Shown one piece after another: positions 54,671-63,900 of a stretch of DNA of 64,000 nucleotides. The DNA lies in contig JADFDM010000004.1 of assembly GCA_018262795.1 (NCBI GenBank), forward strand, positions 123,155 to 187,154. The letters run 5' to 3'. The notes under the pieces are model-generated. The model had not been told where the DNA came from and did not search any database. It saw only the letters and a list, made by a program, of their open reading frames with translations. The position numbers and the translations under genes were made by a program. The DNA comes from Sphingobacteriales bacterium (GTDB taxonomy: Bacteria; Bacteroidota; Bacteroidia; Chitinophagales; LD1). Positions within the stretch are counted from its first letter, which is position 1, and the number at the start of each line of letters is the position of its first letter.

Positions 54671-55617
54671 TAGTTAAATTTTTTAGTTGGAAGATGCCCA
54701 CCAATGTAACCTACAATGTATCTGTTGTTCTCTGGTAGCGGCATCGGATATAGGTAAATTCTTACATCTCCAAGTTTAGAGTGAAGAGAAAAAGTTCTTC
54801 GTACTTGATCGGGACATGTAAAAGTGCGTTCGTCACCATACATTGACATTGTAGTTTCTCCATCATTACTTACATCGCCAGGAATAGAACCAATTTCAGC
54901 TTCACCCCGATTCACTAAATTTAAATGCTGGTTTAATTGCATTAAATACCTCATGGCTTTTTTAAAGCTTGGGTTATTAACTGAGCCGAATAATTGAACT
55001 TGTTCGTTTACTTCATTAGCAAAATCCAACCATTGAAATACCATCGCGCGATTTGCCCAAAATGCATTAAAATCCTCTAACTCCTTTGCCGCAGTAGCTT
55101 GCTTTCTTCCAAATTCCTCTTGTATCCAATTCGAGTATTCTAACTCTTCTTCATTCTTCACACAGTGTTTAACTGTTACCTCTTCAATTACAACATCTGA
55201 ATCAGCATCCGGTAAATACTCTCTTGTAAGTCTATACTCGTTTTCTATCCAAACGCTGTTAGTTGAAAAACTTACAGAAACCAAATCATTCTCAAATGCA
55301 TAACCAAATCCTACTACATCTGTGTTAGCATGTTTAAAGTAAGGGTTATCTGCAATTAAAGGTTGCTGAGCTATATACCCCAAATATCTTTGACGAGTTG
55401 GATTTTCAAGAGTTTGAAGCCAATCCTTAATACAAAAAAATTGGTCGGATATAGAATTAGTGTTTATGTCGGTTGACGACCTGATTCTTACCGGAGCAAT
55501 TTTCAATTCAGTAATTGAATCAATCAACTGAAAAAAACTTTCAAACACACTTACCGCATGCCCCTTTGATGCAGCACGTTCGTAAAAACTTAATTCATTG
55601 AAGCCAACTTCTATCAT
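54670..55617 (-). CDS. Unknown protein between DUF3696 ATPase and DUF499 ATPase
   Basis: 315 aa from ATG 55617; the ORF-track start at 55677 overlaps the ATPase gene by 55 bp and adds 20 unlikely residues. No family recognised. Mixed alpha/beta, acidic, with a helical centre (QEEFGRKQATAAKELEDFNAFWANRA) and a beta-rich end (DVRIYLYPMPLPENNRYIVGYIGGHLPTKKF). 5 bp after the DUF3696 gene, one-base overlap with DUF499. Its location suggests a partner of the DUF3696 ATPase, for example the effector or nuclease part, but no catalytic motif can be named. Confidence 0.75.
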   Translation of the reverse strand: MIEVGFNELSFYERAASKGHAVSVFESFFQLIDSITELKIAPVRIRSSTDINTNSISDQFFCIKDWLQTLENPTRQRYLGYIAQQPLIADNPYFKHANTDVVGFGYAFENDLVSVSFSTNSVWIENEYRLTREYLPDADSDVVIEEVTVKHCVKNEEELEYSNWIQEEFGRKQATAAKELEDFNAFWANRAMVFQWLDFANEVNEQVQLFGSVNNPSFKKAMRYLMQLNQHLNLVNRGEAEIGSIPGDVSNDGETTMSMYGDERTFTCPDQVRRTFSLHSKLGDVRIYLYPMPLPENNRYIVGYIGGHLPTKKFN

Positions 55618-55622
55618 CGTTA

Positions 55623-56759
55623 TTATAATAGTTCCATCATTGAATATTCCCAAGAATCGAAGAAGTCTTTTGGCCAATTTTCAATTTTCCCTTTATTAGT
55701 AATCACAGGATATTCGATTACATGCTTTTGTTTGTCGTCTTCGGGTTTTGTTTTAAAAAATAATAGCCTAACTTGTTCAGGAGTAATTAGCTCTCGTTTT
55801 GCGGCAATTCTTACTCCGTTTAAAATATGGTCTGAATGAGTTTCAACTATAATTTGGACACCATTGGCTGCAGCTCTTGCTAATAATATTCCTAATTCGA
55901 CCTGGCCTTTCGGATGGATATGAGCTTCGGGGTTTTCCAACAACAATATTGTTCCAGGCTCAGATGCCAATACTGCAAGAATTAGAGGAAAAACGTAGGT
56001 CAATCCAAACCCAACGTTGTTTGCTCGATATGCTCCCGGATTATCCTTAGATACCAAAAATTCAAACTGAAGAGTAATGGTTCCCGCTTCGGGTTGGTCT
56101 TTGATTCGAGCTTGCGCCCCAGGTCTTATAACACTCAACCATTGGTTTACTTGAGAATAAAGAGATGGGTTAGGATCTGCCTCATTCCCATTTGCATCCC
56201 GATTTGTATATTTTAAATTTTCAATCGGAATCTTCTTTTCACGATATACGCTAAAGTAGTTGGCGGCAAATTCACCACGAACACCTAGTTGATTCTGATG
56301 CATTACTTTAGTGGAGGACGTTTCGTAATAAGGACGTGGGCCAATTCGCTCAGCACTTAAATAGTGAAAGTTGCTAGTAAACAATGGGACTTTACTTAAG
56401 TCCGTGCCCATATTAGTATTGGCAATTTCAATGAGTGAATCGAGATTATCATCTGCCCTCCATACCCAGCCTAATGTAACACCTGGATTGTACGTAAACG
56501 TTATACCTATTTCCTTCTTCTTAAAATAGCGATACAATATATCGTTACTATTACCAATTTGTGTGTAATCACCATTTAAGCCTAATCTATGATTCAGGTG
56601 AAGAAGGCCATTCTCAAAATTTTGCCTCAACAATAACAGCGACTGAATTACCGAGGATTTACCCATGCCATTAAGACCGGTAAGTAGATTCAGGTTTGAT
56701 AAATGAATGGGTTCATCTTCAAAGCATTTGAAGTTTTGAAGTCGCAACGTTTTAATCAT
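55623..56759 (-). CDS. AAA ATPase with DUF3696 (SMC/ABC-like, defence type)
   Basis: 378 aa. ABC/RecF-like ATPase: Walker A GLNGMGKSS (28-36) after IKTLRLQNFKCFEDE, signature and Walker B GTILLLENPEAHIHPKGQ (about 268-285), His switch VETHSDH, and a C-terminal DUF3696 tail (GKIENWPKDFFDSWEYSM). Related to OLD/Gabija-A and other DNA-end or phage sensing ATPases, but without the Toprim nuclease domain. Overlaps the DUF262 gene by 8 bp. Probably works with DUF262 and the next protein as a sub-module in the cassette. Confidence 0.9.
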   Translation of the reverse strand: MIKTLRLQNFKCFEDEPIHLSNLNLLTGLNGMGKSSVIQSLLLLRQNFENGLLHLNHRLGLNGDYTQIGNSNDILYRYFKKKEIGITFTYNPGVTLGWVWRADDNLDSLIEIANTNMGTDLSKVPLFTSNFHYLSAERIGPRPYYETSSTKVMHQNQLGVRGEFAANYFSVYREKKIPIENLKYTNRDANGNEADPNPSLYSQVNQWLSVIRPGAQARIKDQPEAGTITLQFEFLVSKDNPGAYRANNVGFGLTYVFPLILAVLASEPGTILLLENPEAHIHPKGQVELGILLARAAANGVQIIVETHSDHILNGVRIAAKRELITPEQVRLLFFKTKPEDDKQKHVIEYPVITNKGKIENWPKDFFDSWEYSMMELL

Positions 56760-57894
56760 TGATAATTTCTTTTAAGAGATTCCTGATTTTATCGTGTCTT
56801 CTATTCACAGAAAGTGTGTCGCCCGTGCCGGAGGAGATAGAACGCAAAAAATCCGCATCTTTATTTGATAAATACATTAAACCTTGGTCAATTCGCCTCG
56901 CGTTGGCTATTAATTTCTTATGGTCGTTTTCACTTATAAGAGCTAAAGCAACGGAAATGCACTCAAATAAAGCTTTATTCACAGGCCTTCTTCTCTCTCC
57001 ATCCTCGTATTTTTTTCTAAAAGCGTATTTGCCAAAAACCTGATTAGCCGTAACCATGGCCCTTTTAAATCGAGTTTTAATATCAGCGATTTCAGCAGGA
57101 GTTTTAGAATTTACTTTAGCCATCCCCCTATTCAGAAAAGAATCAAGGTCTGGCTCATAATTTTCCTTATCAAGATAAAAAGAAAGGAACCGAGTTGTGT
57201 AATCACGGTCTTCCATGCGATCACTCGGAACATAACCTCCCATAGCTGTTATAAACTCCGGCATACGTGCTAGCTCTGCCACCAATTTTGCAGGTTCACC
57301 TTGGTTTAATGCGTGGCGAATTTCTTGAGGGGTAAGAACAAGACCACCTGTATTAATGCGTTTGAAAATATTGAATTTAGCCTCATAAGGAGTCCCCGGA
57401 TTAATAATATAAGCCGTCACATGGGTTTCTTCGACTCTTGATTTAAGATACTCAGGAAAATCATCCCATCCGAAGCCCTCGTAGTTTTTCAAGTATTCCA
57501 AACCCACTAACTTGAAATTCTTTTCAATAATAAAATTCTTCAAGGTGCTAACTCTTTGCAGTCCATCTACAATTAACCAAATATCCTCTGTTGCATCAAA
57601 ATAAAAAGCAGGCAATGGGATTCGAACAAGTAAAGATTCTATCAAACGACTTTGGGCAACTATGCTCCACAAATTTGCCTTACGCTGAAATTCCGTATCC
57701 ATTTTGATCCGCATGGGATCGCTTTGCAATCTTTTAATAATTGATTGAATAGTTAACGGTTGTGGTCTAATGTCAATTTTGGTTGGATCAAATGGATGTT
57801 TAATAGATGTTTCGCCAGTCTTTTCCGTTTCCGCGAAAGGAACTTGGTCTAAAGCTTCATCGTCCGCTTTCCGTAAATTTTCTATCTCTCCCAT
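56752..57894 (-). CDS. DUF262 (ParB/Srx-like) protein
   Basis: 380 aa. DUF262 signature FQRKANLW (69-76) and VDGLQRVSTL (109-118; usually DGQQR), plus INTGGLVLTPQEIRHAL. DUF262 domains bind or hydrolyse nucleotides and occur in GmrSD-type restriction of modified phage DNA; the DUF1524 HNH nuclease half of GmrSD is absent here, so nuclease activity would need a partner. Start overlaps the DUF1156 stop by one base (TAATG). Confidence 0.9.
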   Translation of the reverse strand: MGEIENLRKADDEALDQVPFAETEKTGETSIKHPFDPTKIDIRPQPLTIQSIIKRLQSDPMRIKMDTEFQRKANLWSIVAQSRLIESLLVRIPLPAFYFDATEDIWLIVDGLQRVSTLKNFIIEKNFKLVGLEYLKNYEGFGWDDFPEYLKSRVEETHVTAYIINPGTPYEAKFNIFKRINTGGLVLTPQEIRHALNQGEPAKLVAELARMPEFITAMGGYVPSDRMEDRDYTTRFLSFYLDKENYEPDLDSFLNRGMAKVNSKTPAEIADIKTRFKRAMVTANQVFGKYAFRKKYEDGERRRPVNKALFECISVALALISENDHKKLIANARRIDQGLMYLSNKDADFLRSISSGTGDTLSVNRRHDKIRNLLKEIIND

Positions 57895-60800
57895 TACTCA
57901 AACATTTTAATTTGTTCAACCTGCGCTCCTTGCACGGTTTTGCTTTCACGAATTAAACTTTCTTTATTGGTGAGCAAACCTAATGCTTGTTTTTGGTCTT
58001 CGCTGCCTGCGGGTAATACCTCGCAAAGTGAAGTGACTACTCTCCAAAAACTGTTCTCCGGTTGTGCTGCTTCTTTTGCAATGTAATGCAAAAGTGCATT
58101 ACGATTGGTGCCTTTGTAAAGTGACATAGCTTTATGCACTGTATCTATTAAAAAATTGTTTGCCCGCTCACCCAAGTTTTTATTGGCAGCAATACGTTCT
58201 TCAAAAGTTGCAAGGGTTTGTTTGTTGCCATTTTTAGTAAGAATGTGTTCAGTAAAAAGTTCCGACACATTGATGCTTAAACCTACTCTTGAAAACTTCG
58301 CTGCATCATCAAAATCACTTTCTGCAAAACTGTAAAGCTGTAACCAACCAATATAAAACTTAGTGAAATCATCTCCATCAAAACCCTTAAGCAAGGCATT
58401 GAAAGCACTCTCTCTTGCCATTTCTAAAAGTTCTGCGACAGTTACTTCACTACCATCTGCTTTTTCTACCTTTTCATATTTACCAAACTCACTTACTGCC
58501 TGACCAAAACAAGCCGTTAATAAATCTGCACCACGAAAACCTAATTTGTATAATTCATCAACTTCCTTTTCAACCGTTTTTTCTATCGCTTTTTTCACCT
58601 CTTTAAATTCCCCCAAACCTGTTTTTATGGATGGGGTGCAAGTAACTGTAACTGAAGAGGAGAGAAATGCTTTGTTGGTTTTTAATGCTACTGTTTGTTC
58701 TGTGTCAATAGCCCAACTACCCGTGATGTTCATATTACCACCTAAAATTGAATTACAAAGTGTTGTCCACGCCTCGGTGCTTTGATGGGCAAACATAATG
58801 CTCACTATATCTTTCGTTTGCTTTTCTATCAGTGAGAGAATCTCTAACAATTTATTTTCAAAATGTTTCACTGCTTGTTTCTTGTCACCGTCAAAGTGAG
58901 ATTTGATTGCGGTGCATTCATCCGATTTCGGAGTCAAGGGGGTTGAAAAATTGTAAGTATAAATATGCCCTATACTTCTCTTTAACCAAACGTAATAAAA
59001 GTCCGAAAGGTCGGCATAAGCAATAGCATCATAGTATGGAGGGTCTGTTACAACTGCATCAATTTCCTTATTCGAAAATTGTTGGTGAGTGCCGCTCGAA
59101 GTATTGACGCAGTTTGAATAATTAAAATGCTGACCTTCACTTTCTACAAGATTTACTATTGGTTCTATTTGACCAAAAGCACTACCGGACAAAGTGCTGA
59201 AGGGATTCATTTCAGGATAATCGAAAACCATCGGGATAGATTTATTACCGAAAGGATGTTCTACTGTCTCTTGCAGCACATGCCAAACACTGATGCTCGT
59301 ATATCTTGTAATTATTCTATCAATAAATATTGAGATATAGGTCTGTAAACATTTAGAATAATCTGGCTCAAAAAATGATGACCGTTCTTTGAATAGTTTT
59401 AGCTGATTCTCAATAAAACTATTTATGATAGCCGCTTGACGATCATTAAATAAATCACCGTATTTTTTTATACCCCACAACGGAACTTTGACATTTTGAG
59501 AGTCATTTGTAGGCATTAACTCTTGAGGTCTTTCAGTTTGAATAGCAGTTACGGTTAAGTCTTCAGTCGGGCTTTCATAAGACCTATCACCTTTTTTATT
59601 CTCATAAATTATCGCAAGCAATTTTTCTTTGATGCCTTCCGAATTAAATTGACGCTTAATTTCCTCAACTTTTGTAATACTTCCACAACAAGGACACTTC
59701 AAATTACCTTCCTTATTCCAACCTAACTCTTCACAAACACCACGCTTTACTTTAAAGGAAATTTTCTTTCCGGAAATTGATGGCTCTAAGTAATACCAAT
59801 CAATTGATGAATAATTTCTCCTTTTTGAGATGTAAAATTGTCTTAGTAAAGGAACTTCAGCTTTGCATGTTGGGTTAGAACAAGTGCCCAACCTTGCCCA
59901 ATAATAAATCAGCGGAATAGAGCCATCTTTTTTGCTTGGATATAAATACCCAAATTTCTCCTTTGTCTGCTCAATTAAATGTTTTGAAAAGAAATCAATG
60001 TCAAAAGAAAGGCGGTTGGGAATTCTTACTCCACTAAGATTGCCATTCTCATACACAAAATTTTCCGCCTCTAATTTGTTCCATTCGGCTTTGCCATAAA
60101 GTTTCATGAATTCGGCAATGCTGTAAGTTATCGGTTTGCCAAACTTCTGCGGAAATTCTAAACTCCCCTTTTGTATAATATGTGCAACGGGGTTAATATC
60201 ATTTCCAAAACTTCTACAACCTAATCGTGCTGCTTCTAAAGGTATAGCGCCACCACCGGCAAAAGGATCAAATACCTTAGGCATTTTGTTTAGGAATGCC
60301 TCAATAGCTTTATTTAAATTGACTGTTGCCTGCTGAGTATTACCAGAGCATAAATGACGGTCCGTAATAGAATAGAGTTCTTGTTCGGCTTTTTTTATTG
60401 CCTGATAGTGAATATCAAAATCTCTCAGCAAATCTGTCGCAGAAAGATTGCTGTTGTCATTACTGTTGTGCGAAACCCAAATCAGTTTTCTTGCCTTACC
60501 AAGTATTCGTTCATCGTCCTTTTTCTCCCATTTTATTAAACTGTAATCGCTAATAAGTTTTGCTGTTGGCGTTGCCTTACCTGCTTTTTCGTTTGTAGAA
60601 TACTCTATAGAAAATTTACCAATGAACATCATTAACCGGTTGCGAAGGTTATCTTCCATTTTGTCAATGGCAGCGGTATAAGGAATATCATCATAGGGTT
60701 TATAAGCATTTGCATTTATGCCTTGTTCGTTCAGTGGTTTTTTTGCACTACCTAATAAAATTTCAACTGCATCGCGAAACTGTTGCGGACAGTTTTCATC

Positions 60801-60980
60801 TAAAGGGTCGGGAACTAAACTTGCAAAAACAACAGCACGGCAAACTGGCAATGGCCGTCTTGCCCACCAAAGGTGCAGTGTAGAAATATGCCCGTGACGA
60901 ATGGATTTGTCACGCACACTTTCAGCCGATATTTCTTTTATCGGCATAGCTACTTCAATTAGTTTTTTTGCTTTGGTCAT
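57894..60980 (-). CDS. DUF1156 anti-phage-associated DNA methyltransferase
   Basis: 1028 aa from ATG 60980, which overlaps the helicase stop as ATGA; ATG 60998 six codons upstream is possible. N-terminal DUF1156 domain (KKLIEVAMPIKEIS, GHISTLHLWWARRPLP), methyltransferase motif I FDPFAGGGAIPLEAARLG, CxxxxC and CPCC zinc pairs in the middle, and catalytic motif IV VVTDPPYYDAIAYADLSDFYY, that is an N4-cytosine or N6-adenine methylase. Family members are the modification part of helicase/DUF499 phage-defence cassettes. The target sequence is unknown. Confidence 0.92.
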   Translation of the reverse strand: MTKAKKLIEVAMPIKEISAESVRDKSIRHGHISTLHLWWARRPLPVCRAVVFASLVPDPLDENCPQQFRDAVEILLGSAKKPLNEQGINANAYKPYDDIPYTAAIDKMEDNLRNRLMMFIGKFSIEYSTNEKAGKATPTAKLISDYSLIKWEKKDDERILGKARKLIWVSHNSNDNSNLSATDLLRDFDIHYQAIKKAEQELYSITDRHLCSGNTQQATVNLNKAIEAFLNKMPKVFDPFAGGGAIPLEAARLGCRSFGNDINPVAHIIQKGSLEFPQKFGKPITYSIAEFMKLYGKAEWNKLEAENFVYENGNLSGVRIPNRLSFDIDFFSKHLIEQTKEKFGYLYPSKKDGSIPLIYYWARLGTCSNPTCKAEVPLLRQFYISKRRNYSSIDWYYLEPSISGKKISFKVKRGVCEELGWNKEGNLKCPCCGSITKVEEIKRQFNSEGIKEKLLAIIYENKKGDRSYESPTEDLTVTAIQTERPQELMPTNDSQNVKVPLWGIKKYGDLFNDRQAAIINSFIENQLKLFKERSSFFEPDYSKCLQTYISIFIDRIITRYTSISVWHVLQETVEHPFGNKSIPMVFDYPEMNPFSTLSGSAFGQIEPIVNLVESEGQHFNYSNCVNTSSGTHQQFSNKEIDAVVTDPPYYDAIAYADLSDFYYVWLKRSIGHIYTYNFSTPLTPKSDECTAIKSHFDGDKKQAVKHFENKLLEILSLIEKQTKDIVSIMFAHQSTEAWTTLCNSILGGNMNITGSWAIDTEQTVALKTNKAFLSSSVTVTCTPSIKTGLGEFKEVKKAIEKTVEKEVDELYKLGFRGADLLTACFGQAVSEFGKYEKVEKADGSEVTVAELLEMARESAFNALLKGFDGDDFTKFYIGWLQLYSFAESDFDDAAKFSRVGLSINVSELFTEHILTKNGNKQTLATFEERIAANKNLGERANNFLIDTVHKAMSLYKGTNRNALLHYIAKEAAQPENSFWRVVTSLCEVLPAGSEDQKQALGLLTNKESLIRESKTVQGAQVEQIKMFE

Positions 60981-63900
60981 TTCACTTTCTGTTTCCATTC
61001 TGCCATCGGCAAAAAGTATTGCACTCCTTTTGTCTTCAACTCAAATTTTAATGCCTTAGCAGGGTTTTGTATGCGGTGCAGTTCGGGTTTGCTTTTGCAG
61101 TTCATTACAATATACAACCAAGCGGCATCGCCTAACTGTGCCAGGCGGTTCATTTCGTTTTCACTGAGCATTACACTGCCGTCACCGGCACTTCTGCCCT
61201 TTACTTCAATGTAGCGTTTCATTTCTTCGGGGCTAATGCTGCGAATATCGTAGCCCTCATTGTATTTGCTTCTGTCTTCGGGTTTCCAACCTGCACTTGT
61301 TTCATAATCCATTGCTTCTTTCATAGCAATTGCTTCGGCTTCATCATCGCGGCTCATGCCGTAGTGCCCGTTGTATTCTACCTCCGTAAGCGGCACTACA
61401 TAGGCACAGCCCAGCACTTCGGGTGCTTTAGGATTTAGTTGTGCCATTAGTTCTAAACTTTCTAAACGGGTTTGTTTTTTGCTGATGAGTTCGTTAATGC
61501 GTTCCTGTTTTTTCAAACTCTTTTCCTGCATCCGTGCATCGCCCAATAAAACTTTGCCTTGCATTTCCTGAATTTGCACCTGCAAATCCATTATCACCTG
61601 AGTGAAAGCGGATTCCAAATACTTTTTCCGGTCGGCAGAATCTTTCAGCACATGGGTTTTGGTATCTTCAAATTGTTGCTGTGTAATATTTTCAAAACTC
61701 CACTCCACTATTTCTGCGGTGCTGATTACCGGAGGCGGTTGAATAGGCGAAGCAAAATCGGCAGGAGCATGTAGGTCAATAAATTTAGCCGGTGAAGTGA
61801 GATGGAACGCTCTGTCTTTTGTTTGGTAAACCATTACCAAACGTTCATCGGCAATGCTGTCGTCTTTTTTGCTTGCACGGCTATCTACAATCTGGCTCTT
61901 TACAAAAAAAGCGAAGTAATCTTCTTTGTCATCGGGCGAAATAAGCACCGTGCCTTTGAGCATGTCTTCGCGATACAGATTGCGAACCACTTTTATTAAA
62001 CTGTCGAAAACCGGATTGCCCGGATTGATGTAATGCACTTTGCCTAAATCGCCTACGCTTTGGTAGTCTAAAAAAACCTGCTTATCAAAACAAAACTGAA
62101 TAGAGCGAATGGCATCGAAGTGAATTTTGTAATTGTCTTTAAGTTCGGCAATTACTGCATCAGGCATTTTATCAATTCGGAAAATGGAAGGTCTTAACTC
62201 GGTAAAAACGCCCCCTAAATTGGTAAATGCTTTCTCGAAAAATAAACGGATGTAGATGGGCTGCAAACGTTTTTCATCGGAGTTCTCTTTGAGCGTTCTT
62301 GCATCTTTGTAATCAACGGTGCTGTGGGCTAACTTATCTTTCTGCTCTTTTATTTTCTCTTTGAATTTCAATTTCAGCACTTCATCATCCTGTGCCAAGA
62401 ACCGGTTTAGGTCGGTTTCTTTTCCATTGAAAACGGAATCAATAATATCATCCAAGCCCACGCCTTCTAACACATCCTGAATTACATCATACACGCGGTC
62501 GTCACCCATACCTTCGCGAATGATGTCGAGTTTAGTCAATAAGCGTTCTAATACTTTCCCTTCTTTGGTGTTACCGGCTACCATGTTGAACACTAACACA
62601 TCCTTCTTTTGTCCATAGCGATGAATACGCCCCATTCGCTGCTCTAAGCGATTTGGATTCCAAGGGATGTCCCAATTGATGAGCAAACGGCAAAACTGCA
62701 AGTTGATACCCTCACCGGCTGCATCGGTAGCAATGAGAATTTGAGTATCGGGTTTCGCAAATGCCCACTGTGCTTCTCTACGTTCGTCCACTAATTTGCC
62801 TCCGTGAATGGTGGCTACTTTGTAGCCGCCACTTTTAGTTAGGCGTTCTTCTAGGTAAAGCAGCGTGTCTTTGTGTTCGGTGAAGATGACGAGCTTTTCT
62901 CCGTTTTCTAAAACGCCATTTGATTTGAGTAACTCCTGTAATTCCTGAAACTTTTTTTCTTCCTGCTTACGGTTGTAAAGTGTTTGAGCCATCTCAAACA
63001 ACTTCTTTACCTCACCGGCTTCCTGTTGTATCTCCTGCAAACTTTTTGCAGTAGTAAAAAGTTTGAATTTTCTAGGGTCAGAAAGAATATTTTCTAAGGC
63101 ATCTCTTTCATCATCTTCTAACTCTTCATATTCTTCGATGTTATCTACATCAAAGCCGTCTAATTTATGACGCTGGCTCCAAAGATTCGGATTCTTGTTT
63201 ACTTCATCTACAATGCCCTGCAATGCTTTCCATCTTCTCTCCAATGTATTTTTGATAGCAAAGATTGAACTCACCAATCTCCGTTGCATTACCGTCAATG
63301 CCAGTGAAACGTGAATATTTTTAGTTTCTGATGCTTCGTCCTTTTTCTTTGTAAGGTAACGCGTTACTGCATCATACAGTTCTTTTTCTTCAGGTGAAAG
63401 CTGGTAGGCAACTGTTTTGGTAAACCGGTTTTTGAAAAGCGGTTTGCCTTGCCAATCTTTCATGTCTTCCTTTAACCTGCGAATGAAAAATTTATTGATG
63501 CCGTTGTGCTCCAATTCTTTGATTCGAGCGGAGGCAATTTCATCGGTAGCAAAAATGTCTTCATCCAATAACTGTAATAATTTTTTGAAAGTGTCTGTTC
63601 TGCCTCTGTGTGGTGTGGCTGTGAGCAACAAAAGATGCTCACACTGTTGGGCTAAAACCTGAGCCGCTTTGTAACGTTGGGATAGATACTGTTTGCTTCC
63701 GTAATCGTAAGCAGAAAGTTTGTGGCACTCATCAAACACAATTAAGTCCCAATGCGAGTTACTCGCTACATTCAACACATCTTCGCGTGAAATGAAATCA
63801 ATGGATGTAACAATGCGGGGTGCTGTATGAAATACATTCGGGTCGGAGGAAAACAAACTGCGATTTACTAATGTGAAAGGGATATTGAATTTTACTCCCA

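Noticed and set aside
54670-55677. Longer start for the unknown protein at 55677
   Set aside because: It would overlap the DUF3696 gene by 55 bp and add a shadow-like N-terminus; ATG 55617 leaves the 5-bp gap typical of this operon.
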